A program made the translations under genes and the position numbers. The notes under the pieces are model-generated. The model saw nothing but the letters and a program-made list of their open reading frames with translations. It searched no databases and had not been told where the DNA came from. A stretch of DNA of 64,000 nucleotides, taken from NCBI RefSeq assembly GCF_050947875.1, contig NC_134573.1, positions 52,006,115 through 52,070,114 of the forward strand. The letters run 5' to 3'. How positions within the stretch are numbered: position 1 is the first letter of the stretch; the number at the start of each line of letters is the position of its first letter. Origin of the DNA: Dermacentor variabilis. Lineage: Eukaryota > Arthropoda > Arachnida > Ixodida > Ixodidae. This document shows positions 40,981-52,889 of the stretch, piece by piece.

Positions 40981-43193
40981 CGTACAGATGAGATTGTACA
41001 ATCGATGGAATGATACCGCCAAGTTAAATGCAGTCTTCTGCTGCGTTTGAACCAATGATGGACAATATCTTGCGCGCCCTAAAATGGAGCACGTGTTTAT
41101 GCTACCTAGACAACATCGTTGTGTTTTAGCTTATTTCAGCACGCATCTTATTCGCCCTAGGCAAGTGTTGACGTCCTTGACCAGCGCCGGCCTGCAACTG
41201 AACCTTAAAAAGTGCTAGTTCGCCGTGCGCAAGCCCATGATTCTAGGTCACGTGGTATCACGAGAAGGCATTTACCCCGACCCATCAAAACTTCGTGCTC
41301 TGGCAGAGTTTCCTAAATGTAAGACACTCAAAGAACTCCGCGCCTTCAACGGCCTCTGTTCTTACTTCAGACGGTTTGTTCGCAATTTCGCCTCGATTAT
41401 ATCATCTCTGACACAACTCTGAAGTGGCGCCAACAACCTATCCTCCTAGTTTCCTGCATGCGACACCGCGTTCATGACCTTACGCCGTCTCCTGACGTCT
41501 CCACCTATACTACGACACTGCAACCCCACCGCGCAAACTGAAGTGCATACCAATGCCAGTGGTATTGGCCTTGGCCCTGTCCTTGCGAAGCACAAGCCTG
41601 ACTACTCCGAGAGCGTCCTTGTTTACAACAGTCGTGCGCTGACAAAAGCGGAACGCAAATACAGTGTCATAGAAGAATAATGCCTGGCCATCGTTTGGGA
41701 ACTCGGGAAGTTTCGCCCTTATCTATACAGCACGCCTCTCAATGTGGTTACTGACCAACACGCCCTTTGTTTGTTATCCTCTTTAAAAGACTCGTCTGGA
41801 TGCCTTGCCCGCTGGCCTCTGCGCAATCAAGAATACGAAACACACGTCATCTACCGCTCAGGTCGCAAGCACGCTGACGCTGACGCTCTGTCCCGCTCTC
41901 CCCAGCCAGCCCACACGGCCTCCCTCTCCACCATTGCGGGGGTATCCTTGCTCGACATCGACATCTTCGCACCAGAAAAGGGCAAGGATCCTTGCGTGGC
42001 CTCTCTTTTGGATCTCCTTTTTGGCTCGCCTGCATCTCCCATTTCTCGCTCCCTGCGTTCCCAGGCTGCCCATTTTGCTGTCTGGGATAACCTCTAGTAT
42101 CGACGCAACTACCAGCCCTTTGGTCGCAAGTGGCTCCTGGTTATACCTAGGACTTAGCGTTCAAATATTTGCGCCTTCTTCCATACTGACCCACAATGTG
42201 CACACGCAGGCGGTATGACGACGTAGAAGCGCCTGCGCCAATGTTACTACTGGCGAGGAATGTTTACTTTTGTCCAAAAGTTTGTCTGTTCGTGCCGGCA
42301 ATGCCACCACCTGAAATGTCCGCTTCATCCGGCCCACGGTTTATTACAGCCGCTTCCGTGCCCTGCTCGTGCCTTCGAACGCGTGGGAATTGACCTGTAC
42401 GGGCCGCTACCGCTAACACAGAAGGTAAATGATGGAATATTATCGCAGTTGATCACCTTACATGCTATGCTGAAACCACTGCTCTAGCTGCAGCGACGAT
42501 CATTGTCGTTGTATCCTTTCTGCTCCATCGTTTCATTCTTCATCATGGCCCACGTCGGGAACTGCTGAGTCAAAGAGGCCATGTGTTTTTGTCGCAGGTG
42601 GTTGAAGCTCTGCTTGCTCAATGTCGCACAGTTCAACGGACCATCACGGCGCACCATCCTCAATCTAACGGGCTTACGGAGCGTTTCAATGGCACCATTG
42701 GTGATATGCTCGCCATATACGTTTTATCGGAGCATACAAACTGGGTCATCATCCTCAGATTTGTCACGTCCGCATAAAATATGGCTACACAAAGTACTGC
42801 AAGATTTTCTCCATAGTTTCATCTCTACGGTCGCAATCCTTCCCATGCCATCGGTACGGTTTTGCCTTGTACACCAGACACGCCAGAGTGTGCTCCCGTT
42901 TCAGCCGTCGCCCGATAAGACAAGGAATTCCAGCAATTAGTCCGGAAGTTCACCTCCGCCGACCAACAACGACAAAAAGGCAATCGTGATGGCGACGCTA
43001 CGAATCTGAATTTCGCTCCCGGCACACTCGCCTTGTTGTCCGTGCCTTCAACCACTCCTGGACTTTCGACAAAACTTCTCTCGCAGTATGATGGACCACA
43101 CCGTTCACATTCACCACCTGAAACAATTCTATGACCCGCTCGTCACCACGTCGTAAGTCGCCAGGATGGCTCCGCTTGTGCACCGGAGGTAAT
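40981..43193 (+). pseudogene. Gypsy A copy 2 pol: RT palm to integrase
   Basis: The copy resumes at the RT palm with FEPMMDNILRALKWSTCLCY and YLDN in place of YLDD (about 41095-41115), then a stop. The connection domain is 41225-41422 (LGHVVSREGIYPDPSK). RNase H lies at 41474-41680, where [17 protein letters not shown] has Asn for the catalytic Asp. It continues 41744-42097 (VVTDQHALCLLSSLKD, RKHADADALSR). A decayed integrase runs to 43190 (FERVGIDLYGPLPLT at 42375-42420). The purine-rich GGAGGTAAT precedes the LTR. Confidence 0.8.
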
Positions 43194-43392
43194 TGTATTG
43201 AAGAAGAGCGCAAGGACAAGGCTAGCCAGATCATCTGTTCTATGAGTGCAGTGCAACCAATGGGCCAGCCGGATGGCCAATGAATATCACGAGTGTGAGT
43301 CGTTCGGGCAACCAGCTGTTCCTGCTCTGCGTTGGCTGCCTTCTCGATTACGAACAGACGCTGCCATTTCAACTGTTCAGTACTCCGCAATA
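43194..43392 (+). repeat. 3' LTR of gypsy family A copy 2
   Basis: It starts TGTATTGAAGAAGAGCGC and ends near 43392 where a TA tract begins. It is the partner of 36329-36525 and of the copy 1 LTR at 11447. Confidence 0.7.
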
Positions 43393-43422
43393 CTATATAT
43401 ATATATACATACATATATATCC
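43393..43422. repeat. Short TA/CATA tract at the gypsy A right flank
   Basis: CTATATATATATATACATACATATATAT follows the LTR directly. The left flank of the same element is also TA repeat, so insertion into a microsatellite is likely. Confidence 0.8.
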
Positions 43423-44486
43423 AGGGTGCGTCACATTACACTTCAATTTCCGTCCTTAAATACCCAACTATTCTACTTTCACGAGAAGAACGGTAACTCC
43501 GATTATTATTCCATATTTTCCTTGGCAGAAACAGAAGTTCGGTGAGAAATAGTTAAGTAATCGTGCATATACAACTGCGTGTATCTTATGCTTGTTTTAT
43601 CTTAGTAACCAGCTTCCACATGTTTGCGTAATGTGAAATTTTAGAAAACATTTAGTTTTACAATATATTGATGTAATTGCTAATGAATGCGTACTATTCG
43701 TACGCTTCGTAGAAAGACATGAAACAAAATGATTACCGCAGTGAAAGCTTATGCTTCTACCTTTGATAAAGTCAATTTTTAGCCATGTGCTGAAAGCCAG
43801 TACTCGTGCCTCAGATTTATGTTTCATAATGCTTGAGTATCTTACGCTAAAATATACTAAACATTAATTGAGAACCAGATAAGAATTCCGCTATAAGGCT
43901 ATTTACTGAACACGAACACTGTGCTTACAGATGGCTTGGCAATTGTGCAACTCACAAAAGCAGACACACATTCGCTCAGTAAATGTGTCACTTTAGCAGT
44001 AATGTTGCAAAAGAACTTCATTTTTCTTCAGCAGATTGTTGCGCATATCATCTTCTGTACCATTGTCCGGAGAAATGAATAGGAGAATCCCCAATACACA
44101 TTCATTTGATGCCAAAGCATATTATCAAACTAACAAGACACTGTGGGGTCTTGTTCTTTGAGCCCAAGTTGAAATGATTTTTTTTCTTCATGATATACAA
44201 ACCCCAGACGATGGAAGAATAAGACGTTGGGTACCTATATACACACCTGAGCGTTATAAATATACGCAGCACAACGTATCCTACTCCTTAATTCATGTCG
44301 AGACTACGCAAGACATACTGTTGTATAATTTCTCAAAACGGTCTTAAGACTAAAAGGCAACAGTGCATAGATGACAATTTTCTACTTTGAACAAATGATC
44401 TGAAGAAATGATATGCACTAGTTCAGATAAGTAGACAATTACATTGGCCTTTAAGATGATGCAAGGCCGTCCGCATTGGAAACACT
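43423..44486. other. Unassigned AT-rich sequence
   Basis: No gene or known repeat recognised. Confidence 0.4.
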
Positions 44487-44757
44487 TTGACACGTCATGA
44501 CATGAACAGTCGCCGCAGTGAATGTCGGTCAAGGCTTTGTCGACCTTTTTACGTGACAGTGGCCTATTATGATCCCATTCCATTCCTTCTCATATTCTCT
44601 TTCTCACGCTTTTACCTTTATCACGCTCTTCTTTCCGTCTTTAATTCCCCCTTCCCTTCCCCGAGGGCAGGGTAGCAAAGCAGAGGTTTTACCTCGGAAT
44701 AGCCTCCCTATCGCTCCCTCATTTGCAGCTATCTCTCTCTCTCTCTTGACACGTCAT
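44487..44757 (+). mobile_element. Retroposon with perfect 12-bp target duplication and (CT)n tail
   Basis: TTGACACGTCAT occurs at 44487-44498 and 44746-44757. The 247 bp between end in a CT-rich tail (TATCTCTCTCTCTCTC). The body has CCCTTCCCCGAGGGCAGGGTAGC and GAATAGCCTCCCT, which resemble a LINE/SINE 3' end common in ticks. The exact duplication defines a complete, 5'-truncated insertion made by target-primed reverse transcription. No intact coding sequence. Confidence 0.85.
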
Positions 44758-46262
44758 AGTGAGATTCACGTACCGTAGCAAGTTTAGAAAATTGTGCTTT
44801 ATAGTTCGGTGACCATGGCTAAATTGCTTTGATATTGCAAAATTACCACTCACACCGTTTTTAAAGCAATAAAAATCAAGATTATTTCGCCCCAATAACG
44901 ACATTTCACTGTCAATGAAATACATCTTTAAAAGGACACTCGTTGAAGAAGGCGAACAAGAGACAAAAGACACAATCAGTATGTAACGCCATAGAAACGC
45001 ATTGTGGGTTTATTGCATATGCAGCTAAATCACAAAGGATACCCTAAAAAAGCTATGCATAAGCAGTCGTGTCTGTTCGCTGGTATGCACGGTAGCTCTT
45101 GGCTGCAAATACATTGTACACCGAAGCACATTTCTGACACACACAACACAGAAAACATTCGCGCTGCAAAGTCATGTGTTTTTCTTTTCTGAGGATTCTT
45201 CGTGAGTCGCACAATAAGCACTGAACGTATGGACGACAGGAGTGTGACCCGCGCCCATTCAACGCACGAACACGAAAGCACTGCTGATGACAAAGGTGTC
45301 ACCAGCGGCACAAGAGCGATGAATCCTCGTAGCTATGATACATTCCAACTACAATATTTGTAACCAGCACAGAAACATCGTACATTGCACATGTTTACCT
45401 CAGAGATTGTGTGAACAGTTTCTAATCCTACAGTGGAGGTTAATGACCGCAGCAAATTATTTAAAACGAAGTGATGGCACAGTCAGCGCGGGCAGTAGCG
45501 CTATACGTCGTGGATGATCTTCAAATCAGCTGAGCGAGCTCCACGTCATTCAAATCACATCCCAGTGACGGTCTCCTAAGACTAGCGTAACCAGATATTG
45601 AACGCCATCTTTTTGTTGTCTGCATGTCGTTGAAGGCTACCGGAAATCGTAGAAACATGATAGAATTTCTTTGCGCTAAAGTATGGCAAATAATATAGAC
45701 TGTGCGATGGTTATTTTTGTCTTGCAATATCTATATGTAGTTGGGCGAAACAAGGCACAAAGGAGAGTGCACTGGTTATTTTTGTAGGCATCACGGAGGC
45801 GAGAACAGCCTCACGAGTCTACACGTAGCGCCACTGGCCGCCCTATTGCAAAAGGGCCACTCATAGTATCCATCCACCAATCCTATTCCCCTGTTTTGAT
45901 CGTGTCATTCGGTTGTTTGAGCTGCTACGATGAGTTTGTCTGACTGTGTTTTTCTGTTTTCTGTAATGAAATATGTCATTTCTCGTGCAGAAAACTGTCA
46001 GAGGATAGCTTGTGTCTCGCTGCAATCTCGCCGTATCCGTAGCACGCCAGACAAATGCTGACAAGCAATTTTCATATACGTAGGAAACAAATAATGCATA
46101 TTATTTGCGTGCCTCAGCCAATCCACAGCGTATATTACGAAAACAACCAAAGAGGCCAGCGTATGCTCAGATAAATGCACAGAGAGATACGTAAATGAAT
46201 GTGTCACGTAGGTTACAACCAAAAGCGCAACGAAGCTGATAAGCGTCCACAATAAGCTATTA
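44758..46262. other. Unassigned sequence
   Basis: Open frames on both strands (for example 45030-45311 minus) show no recognised domain. It ends at the Penelope-like fragment. Confidence 0.35.
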
Positions 46263-46990
46263 CTAAGCATTCACCAGCTTTGTCTCAAGGTACAACCCTT
46301 CTTTATCAGTGAGTGGGAGTGATGGCGCGCCTACACATTCATCAGCAGCTTTCGAAAGGCAAGGCACCTCCACTTGGTTCCCTAACTGCCTGGCGAACCG
46401 TCTGAGCGCTTGCGTGGGGTGAAAGCACGGGGAGCATTTACAAGAATATTTTTGGCAGTGCTCGGCCAAGTGGCCAGTGCCTGGTAGAGCATTTAGAGCA
46501 TTCCGGTGCTCACCAAGCCACTCATTGAGGCACCTGCCTATTTGCCCAATATAGCACTTTCTGCATGGCAGAGGCATATTGTATACCACTCCAAAATTGT
46601 AGTTAGCAAAGCGGGTAACAGGCTCCTTAGTGCATGTACCTTGGATCCCGGCTTACCTTACCAACCTACACATTCTTGCGAGCTTTAGTTGCGCTGAAAA
46701 AAAGAACACCTACAGCGCACATGTGGCCACGCTTTCTTTAGGCGGTGGGGCACCCCGTGTGCCTATGGCACAGCAACAGGATGCCCACTGGGGACGTTCG
46801 TTATTGCACACAGCGGCTGCCGCGCCAGTTTTTACCTGTTGAATGAGCCTCTTAGTGGCTGACACCAAGGTGTCATCGGGATACCAGGCCCTACATAAAC
46901 GACATGCTTCTTGCTGAACGTTGCAAGAAGCGTGGTGCACACAATTTAACCAGAACAGCTCTCGGGCTGTTAGGAGCGATGCCTCTTTTA
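46263..46990 (-). pseudogene. Penelope-like element fragment, GIY-YIG endonuclease end
   Basis: The minus-strand frame 46263-46589 reads MVYNMPLPCRKCYIGQIGRC and NEWLGEHRNALN, then GTGHLAEHC and PSLPLTDKEGLYLETKLV. This is the C-terminal GIY-YIG nuclease of Penelope-like retroelements, with the usual Cys/His insert. Upstream (46630-46990) a degraded linker includes CRLCRAWYPDDTLVSATKRL. Reverse transcriptase is absent. It reads away from the plus-strand copy at 47000-47790. Confidence 0.75.
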
Positions 46991-46994
46991 ACTA

Positions 46995-47790
46995 ACTTGG
47001 AATGCGCCAAAAGGTATTCAAACAATGCCTTCTTGATGGTAGTTGAGTACACGCAAAATAACTATCAATTATGGATACGAATGTCGAAGAATTGTAGCTG
47101 ACCATCTACTGGCAATGCATCTGTGAACTTAAGTCCTGCTCCACACTTTTCAGAAACACCCACAACGTTTTTAACAGCAAAGCCAATCGCGTCAGCACAA
47201 TAAAGTCATTGACACCACCTAAGCAAGCCCACTCGACGTGAAATAACGCACTTCCCAGTGGGCGCCCTGTAGCTGTGCCATGCGCGCACGGGATGTTCCA
47301 CCGCCAAAAAAGATGGCGAACAAGCGAGTAGTAGGCGCTGTTTTTTTCAGCACCACTAAAGCTTGCAAGAAGGTGCAATTTGGTAAACGACGCCGGCAGT
47401 CAATGTACATGAACTAAGCAGCGTGTCACCCGCTTTGTTAACTGCAATGCGGGGATGGTAAACAACACTCCACTTCACTGTTGAAAGTACTATATTAAAC
47501 GAACAGACAGGTGCCTGCATGACCGGTTTATGGAGCAGGGGCACGCTCTAAATGCTCGAGCAGGAGATCGCCGCTTGGCTTACCAGTGCCGAAAAAATAC
47601 TCGTAAATGCTGCCAATGCTTTCAAAACATGCAATTGCTCAGTCAAACCAGACAGCTAGATAGGGAAATATTTCAGACATCTTGCAATTTGAAAGCTGTT
47701 GACGAATGGGTAAGCACTGCATCGCTGGCACTCACTGATAAAGAAGTGTTGTACAGTGGGAATAACTTGGTGAATGCTTTCTAATCGCTT
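46995..47790 (+). pseudogene. Second Penelope-like fragment, opposite orientation
   Basis: On the plus strand 47450-47530 gives a degraded YYIKRTDRCLHDRFMEQG (GIY-YIG motif). The frame 47530-47784 continues HALNARAGDRRLAYQC and ASLALTDKEVLYSGNNLV to a stop. The order and residues mirror 46263-46589 on the other strand. The two fragments lie head to head, joined near 46990-47000. Confidence 0.7.
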
Positions 47791-49737
47791 GTTGTGGGTG
47801 CTTCGTTTCGAATTCAGTTGTCTCCTGCGTTTGTGCATCTGTCTGCGCATTAATTTGGGCATACAGTGGTCGTTTGCATTTTTTGTCTGAAGAAAGCTTG
47901 TCAGTTCAAGTCTACTGCTGTCTCTTGTCCCAGTGTTTTCCGTTAACCTTGTTCGTGCTAGTAACTTCGTCACCGAAGCTGCATCAAACCCAACAAGCCC
48001 AACTTCTTGTGTCAATTTCAGAATAATTTATCTCATGTTCACTGAATAACGGCCAATGGCGAGCTTTTCACACATATAATGAGCTTGAATTTCTTGAAAT
48101 GATATATGAAAGCCGGTATTCACAGTGCTGTAGTTCCCAAGTTGCGAGGTGTTTCCTAGTAAGCTTGCTTTTTTTGCTCTCTCCTTTTTGGCATTCATCA
48201 TAAGTCATGCCAATCATGCAAGTAGGCATTGTAGCTCTAGGGAGTCTGGATCCAGTTGCATTATTGTTTCACGTTCTATCTATATAGCACCGCCTCTCAT
48301 GTTTAGCTTGTAGATAGTTCAGTCTACTGATGCTCTGCTATTAGAGAAGCACGCAATTTCGACCACCACCCAAAATACTCTGCTTGCTCTAGCTATAGCG
48401 TTTGCTGGCTATTGCGATGTTGCTCATCAAATGAATTTCATTTCAACAGCACCATAGAAAGCACCTTCGTCGCACTGGTGTAATTTAACAGTGATAAAAA
48501 ACCAGCAAGCTCTAGTTCTACAGCTGTCAAGAATTAATTCTATTATTCGGGTCTCTTTCGATGTATTTGGTCAGTACAGTGGCAGTCTTCTAGTTGACCT
48601 GCTTGGTGCGGTACAGGTCAGAATATGCTCAACCAGAAGTCTCTATTATAGTGCTATCGAAAAGACTTCAATTACTCTGCAAACGAATTGAAAGCAATAT
48701 ATGTAATCCTAAACGTAATTTTCGCAACAATACTAGTGTCTGGAACAAACATCATATATTCACGGTAACCCTTATGGTTTTATGTCATGTATGCAAGTTC
48801 CTATAGCTATTTAATCTTGGGCACATACGTTCTGCATCTAAGCTAGTGTCTTACCTACATGAAACAGCCTAGGTTGTGACCTCTCAAGTCAAATGTATTA
48901 TTTTTGAACCTGTTTGTCTTTGTTGTGCGCGTACATTTCTGTTCGGTCTTAAACATTGCAGCTGTTTTACAGCTAAAATATACAGCAATGCTGAAGCTAG
49001 CTTGCACCCAATATTGCTACCTTATGTCTACAGATACCTGTCGCCATGTTTGTGCATATTGTAAGAGCCTGCCGTATCCACTAGGTGAAATTTGTAGTGG
49101 CGTTTTGAGTTTCACAGTCAGTTCAATAATTTTGAGGACAAAATTTACATTGGGAGGGAAGGGAGACCATACAACATGACCGGTGGTAATTACTGACTAT
49201 ATTAATGGAAGAAATAGGAAAAATAGCATTGGCTGTGCGCTTATATTGTGTACAAGTTCTTTCAGAAGGAAAATTAAATTTGTAATACGAAATCATAAAG
49301 TCACGATAAACAAATTTGCATAAAAAGTTGACACAGACTAACCCCTTTTGACGAAGAAAGGACGGCTTTTTGGATGCATTGATAATTGGGGCTGGCTCAC
49401 ACGGGCCTTATTTCTGTGGTGTGCGTAAGGGATATTGCTTGTGAATTTTTCACCGTAGGTAGAAACAGATAAACATTTTTAATCTAGCCTGAGGCCCTAT
49501 CGCGGCAATGCATGCCTAGTCGGACGAGCGTATTGGTATTTTCAGTAAAATAAGCTGATTTGCGTGGCACAAATTTTGTTACTGGCCATTCTGTTCTGCG
49601 CGCACTTGCCAACAAGTGATACGAATTCAGAACACTGTTTCTTACACACAGAAGACAAATTTAGTGGTCTCATTAACAAAAGAAGCCTCGCTTTCTTGCT
49701 TGCTTTCTTCAATTCTCTTGTGGACTGTTATGCATAT
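47791..49737. other. Unassigned sequence, 1.9 kb
   Basis: No recognised gene. Frames at 48491-48691 and 48904-49179 are short and without motif. Confidence 0.35.
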
Positions 49738-50163
49738 GGATGCATGTACTTGTTCATCGTTATTGGGTGATCGAGATACGCCATCTGAGCATTGTTATAG
49801 CAAAGTTTGTAACATACCTGCTTGTACCGGAAGTTTCTCGAATGTTATCGACGGTTGTATCCGCTGCTGGTTGTCACGCAACTTTAAATATTCTGATTGC
49901 TTGTGTGTGCGGCGCGAGTTGTGTGGAACTTTCTGGAAGACACGCGAGCACCAGTGTTGATTCTGGAAGGTTCGATGTCTCTTGTATAAAAGCCGATGCG
50001 CTTGCCCCTTAGATCAGATTTCGTTGATCACCGGCCATGGTCCCCGCAATAACAGTGCTTTCATTGTAACTTTTGTGCGCACAAGTTCACCCAGTAAAAG
50101 TTAGTTACATCATTCACAGATTTGGCGCTGTAATATTAACTGTCATTACTACGCTCATTGACG
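49738..50163 (+). repeat. LTR of gypsy family D (left copy)
   Basis: It aligns with 35784-36180 and 50631-50991. It has TTGTATAAAAGCCGATGCG (49983-50002) and a CCCAGTAAAAGTT region near 50090. Both boundaries are judged by alignment and may be off by some bases. Confidence 0.7.
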
Positions 50164-50630
50164 TATGTACTTGTTTGCCTTTATTGGGTGATCTGGTACG
50201 TCGCCGATGAAGAAAATGTCAACGTCGCCGCCTATCTCAAGCGCGCCAAAGGCTGACAGCCACCACTCCAATCTTCGAGGCGGCTACGTTGAATACGAGC
50301 CCGTGTAAACTGTTTTGTTTTGGACCCCATGCGCTGACGAGGACTCTGGGAGAAACTGTTGCGACGCTATTTTGTACCCTACAAGTTCATCCGACGCAAT
50401 GGGGCACTGAACTACGAGGTCGTCCCAGACGGTATTCCGAAATAACAGCGCCTCCGCTCCTCACCTGAAATATTCCATGTTGTCCTCCTTAAGCCGTTCT
50501 ACCAACGTTGACGAACATTGGGAGTTTGTTTATTTCTTGCTTTGATACTTTCTTTTCTTGCTAACTGTCTTTTGTTTTTCGCTTTCCTGTTTGCAGCATC
50601 GGGACGATGCATTTGAAGAGGGAGGCATTG
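50164..50630 (+). pseudogene. Gypsy D internal remnant with partial LTR start and pol end
   Basis: 50164-50200 repeats the first part of the LTR (GTACTTGTTTGCC...TTGGGTGATC), suggesting a deletion or slippage. From about 50320 the pol C-terminus is readable as LRRYFVPYKFIRRNGALNYE and VVPDGI (the GPY-type chromodomain-proximal region) to 50440. A purine tract AAGAGGGAGGCA precedes the next LTR. Gag, protease, RT and the integrase core are all missing. Confidence 0.6.
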
Positions 50631-50991
50631 ATGCGTGTACTTCTAGATCTTGATTGGGTGATAGCGTTTCGTCGTCTAACAAATCTTGTCGCTCAACAGA
50701 GGACGCGCTTGCATGTATTGGAAGTTTCTTGAAGTTTATCGAGGGTTCTATCCGCTGTCTGTTGTCACTGAGACTTGTGTATTCTGACTGGTTGTATGCG
50801 CGACGCGAATTGTGTAGATATTTTAAAAGACACGTGGGCACGAGCGAAATTATTATGATCGCCGACTGTCTACACCACTATCGCTGTGCTTTCAGTGTGA
50901 CTTGCTCTTGTGGGCACAAGTTCACCCAATAAAAGTTATTTGCGTTATTCACATATTTGGCGCTGTTATTCCCTATCGCAAGTACGTAACA
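50631..50991 (+). repeat. 3' LTR of gypsy family D
   Basis: It starts TGATGCGTGTACTT after the purine tract. It contains CCCAATAAAAGTT (50926-50938), a polyadenylation-type signal also present in degraded form in the other copies. Confidence 0.7.
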
Positions 50992-51654
50992 ATATCCTCC
51001 ATACTTTATTTTTCGCTGGAAATTTGCGTTCATAGCAGTCCACAAGCGAATTGTGGAAGGAACCAGGTAGTGAGATTTGCTTAACGTTACCGCCAAGTTT
51101 GTCTCGTGCCCGTAATTGGTAGAGTAGTCTCTTCCTTTGAACATGTGTATGGTTGGTGAAATGTACCAGGGGCAGGATGGCTGATGCATCAGCATATGCC
51201 CAGAAGAGCACCACTATTCACTCATGAGAATTTTATGCTCGTCTCATTTGACTATGCTTTGACACCGCTGGTGACGCTCGCCAGATATAGATTGTTCACT
51301 TTCGTTGTGCACCTACGGCTACCAGTTGATCAAGAAAGTCACTGAAGCATCCCACTTTAAAAAAAAAAATGGTACATTTGTCAGCCAGCGCTCACGATGA
51401 TGGCATGACAAAGTGGAATACCTTCGAAATGAATGGAATAAAACTCATTCCGTGCTTATTTATTTTGTTTTTCTGCAAGTAATGTTTTTCATGCTTCTTT
51501 ACATTTGTATTGCAACTTGTGCCCTTTTTCTTAAAGAACGCTTCCGAAGTACAAGTTCACACGCCGTGTTAATATTACCCTTAACCTTGCATCAAAATAA
51601 ATGTTGAATTGATAGCTCTGTTTCGTGTGGCCTCTCTTCTGTCTCTTGTCTGTC
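50992..51654. other. Unassigned sequence
   Basis: No gene recognised. An AATAAA word occurs near 51596, just before a TTGAATTGATAGC stretch. Confidence 0.35.
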
Positions 51655-52060
51655 ACTCAAAGGGTAACTATTTTTCTTCAACTTGAGGCCTTTTCTTTCG
51701 AGAAACCCGTATGGGTTTCCTTTGTAGCAGTTGCTACGAACGGGTGGATGTCTGATTTCCCCTTTATTCATTACTTCTCTCCACCTTCCGGGTTTCCGCA
51801 GAACTACGTTAAACAATTCCCTTTGCTTCGTGTTGTCGACAAATTCGACTTCGCCCTGCCATCTGCTAGCCGCCTGGTTGGCTCAGATGGTAGAGCGGCT
51901 GCCCCGGTAAGGCGGTGGTCCCGGGTTCGAGTCCCGGACAAGGACGAATTTTTCTTCAACTTGAGGCCTTTTCTTTCGAGAAACCCGTATGGGTTTCCTT
52001 TGTAGCAGTTGCTACGAACGGGTGGATGTCTGATTTCCCCCCCCCTTTATTCAAAAGGTA
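51655..52060 (+). mobile_element. Two tRNA-derived SINE copies in tandem
   Basis: The body CTTCAACTTGAGGCC, TTTTCTTTCGAGAAACCCGTATGG and GTAGCAGTTGCTACGAACGG occurs at about 51667-51764 and again at 51948-52048, nearly identical. The second copy retains its tRNA-like head (51870-51945) with GGCTCAGATGGTAGAGC (A box) and GGTTCGAGTCC (B box). The first copy lacks the head. The body contains the perfect hairpin GAAACCC-GTAT-GGGTTTC. The second copy ends in a C run and TTTATT. Confidence 0.8.
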
Positions 52061-52082
52061 TATATGACTGCACACCAACCTG

Positions 52083-52600
52083 CTCACTTACTTGTCATCA
52101 TCATCATCCTCAGCCTGGTTACGCCCACTTCAGGGAAAAGGCCTCTCCCATACTTCTCCAACTACCCCGGTCATGTACGAATTGTGGCCTTTTTAATCTC
52201 ATCCGCCCACCTAACTGTCTGCCGCCCCCTGCTGCGCTTCCATTCCCTTGGAATCCAGTCCGTAACTTTTAATGACCATCGGTTATCTTCCCTCCTCATT
52301 ACATGTCCTACCCATGCCCCCCATTTCTTTTTCTTGATTTCAACTAAGATGTCATTTGGCGTTTGTTCCCTCGCGCCAATCTGCTCTTTTCTTATCCCTT
52401 AACGTTAATCCAATCATTCTTGTTTCCATAGCTCGTTGCGTCGTCGTCAATTTAAGTAGAAACCTTTTCGTAAGCCTCTAGGTTTCTGCCCCGTAGGTGA
52501 GTACTGGTAAGACACAGCTATTGAACACTTTTCTCTTGTGGGATAATGGCAACCTGCTGTTCATGATCTGGTAAGTGTTAATAAGCTTGAAAGGTTTTGA
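52083..52600 (-). pseudogene. RTE-like LINE 3' fragment
   Basis: On the plus strand the text TCATCATCATCCTCAGCCTGG followed by TTACGCCCACTTCAGGG is the complement of the RTE 3' end (compare 32125-32175 and 58505-58540). The following 450 bp are the complement of the RT C-terminal region. It is 5'-truncated near 52600 and dead. Confidence 0.75.
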
Positions 52601-52889
52601 TCCACAACATTCTTACCATTCATGTCACTTCCGGTAAGTATTGTACTACTCGTTTGGATTCTTATACAGCGTATTAATACGTGCTTCTGATCAATGCCGA
52701 AGTTAGGGCTTGTTGGCGATAACTGACCTTGAACATCATGACAAGTGCAAAGGCATGTGACCACTAAGATACATAGAATCGACGGGCGTTAGGCACCAAC
52801 TGTAGGGCTCAATGACAAAAACAGCAGCAACAGAAATATAGCCTAGAAAGCAGCATAAAGATACAGAACGCGCAGTTGTCACTCGAGAG
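52601..52889. other. Spacer
   Basis: No feature recognised between the LINE and the Penelope-like element. Confidence 0.3.

Noticed and set aside
41474..41680. RNase H frame considered as a functional gene
   Set aside because: The catalytic Asp is Asn, and stops flank both sides within a clearly dead gypsy.
51880..51950. Apparent tRNA gene (A and B boxes, D-arm GCTCAGATGGTAGAGC)
   Set aside because: It is followed by a repeated SINE body and has a diverged sister at 29835-29965. The anticodon arm is imperfect and position 33 is not U. It is a SINE head, not a tRNA gene.
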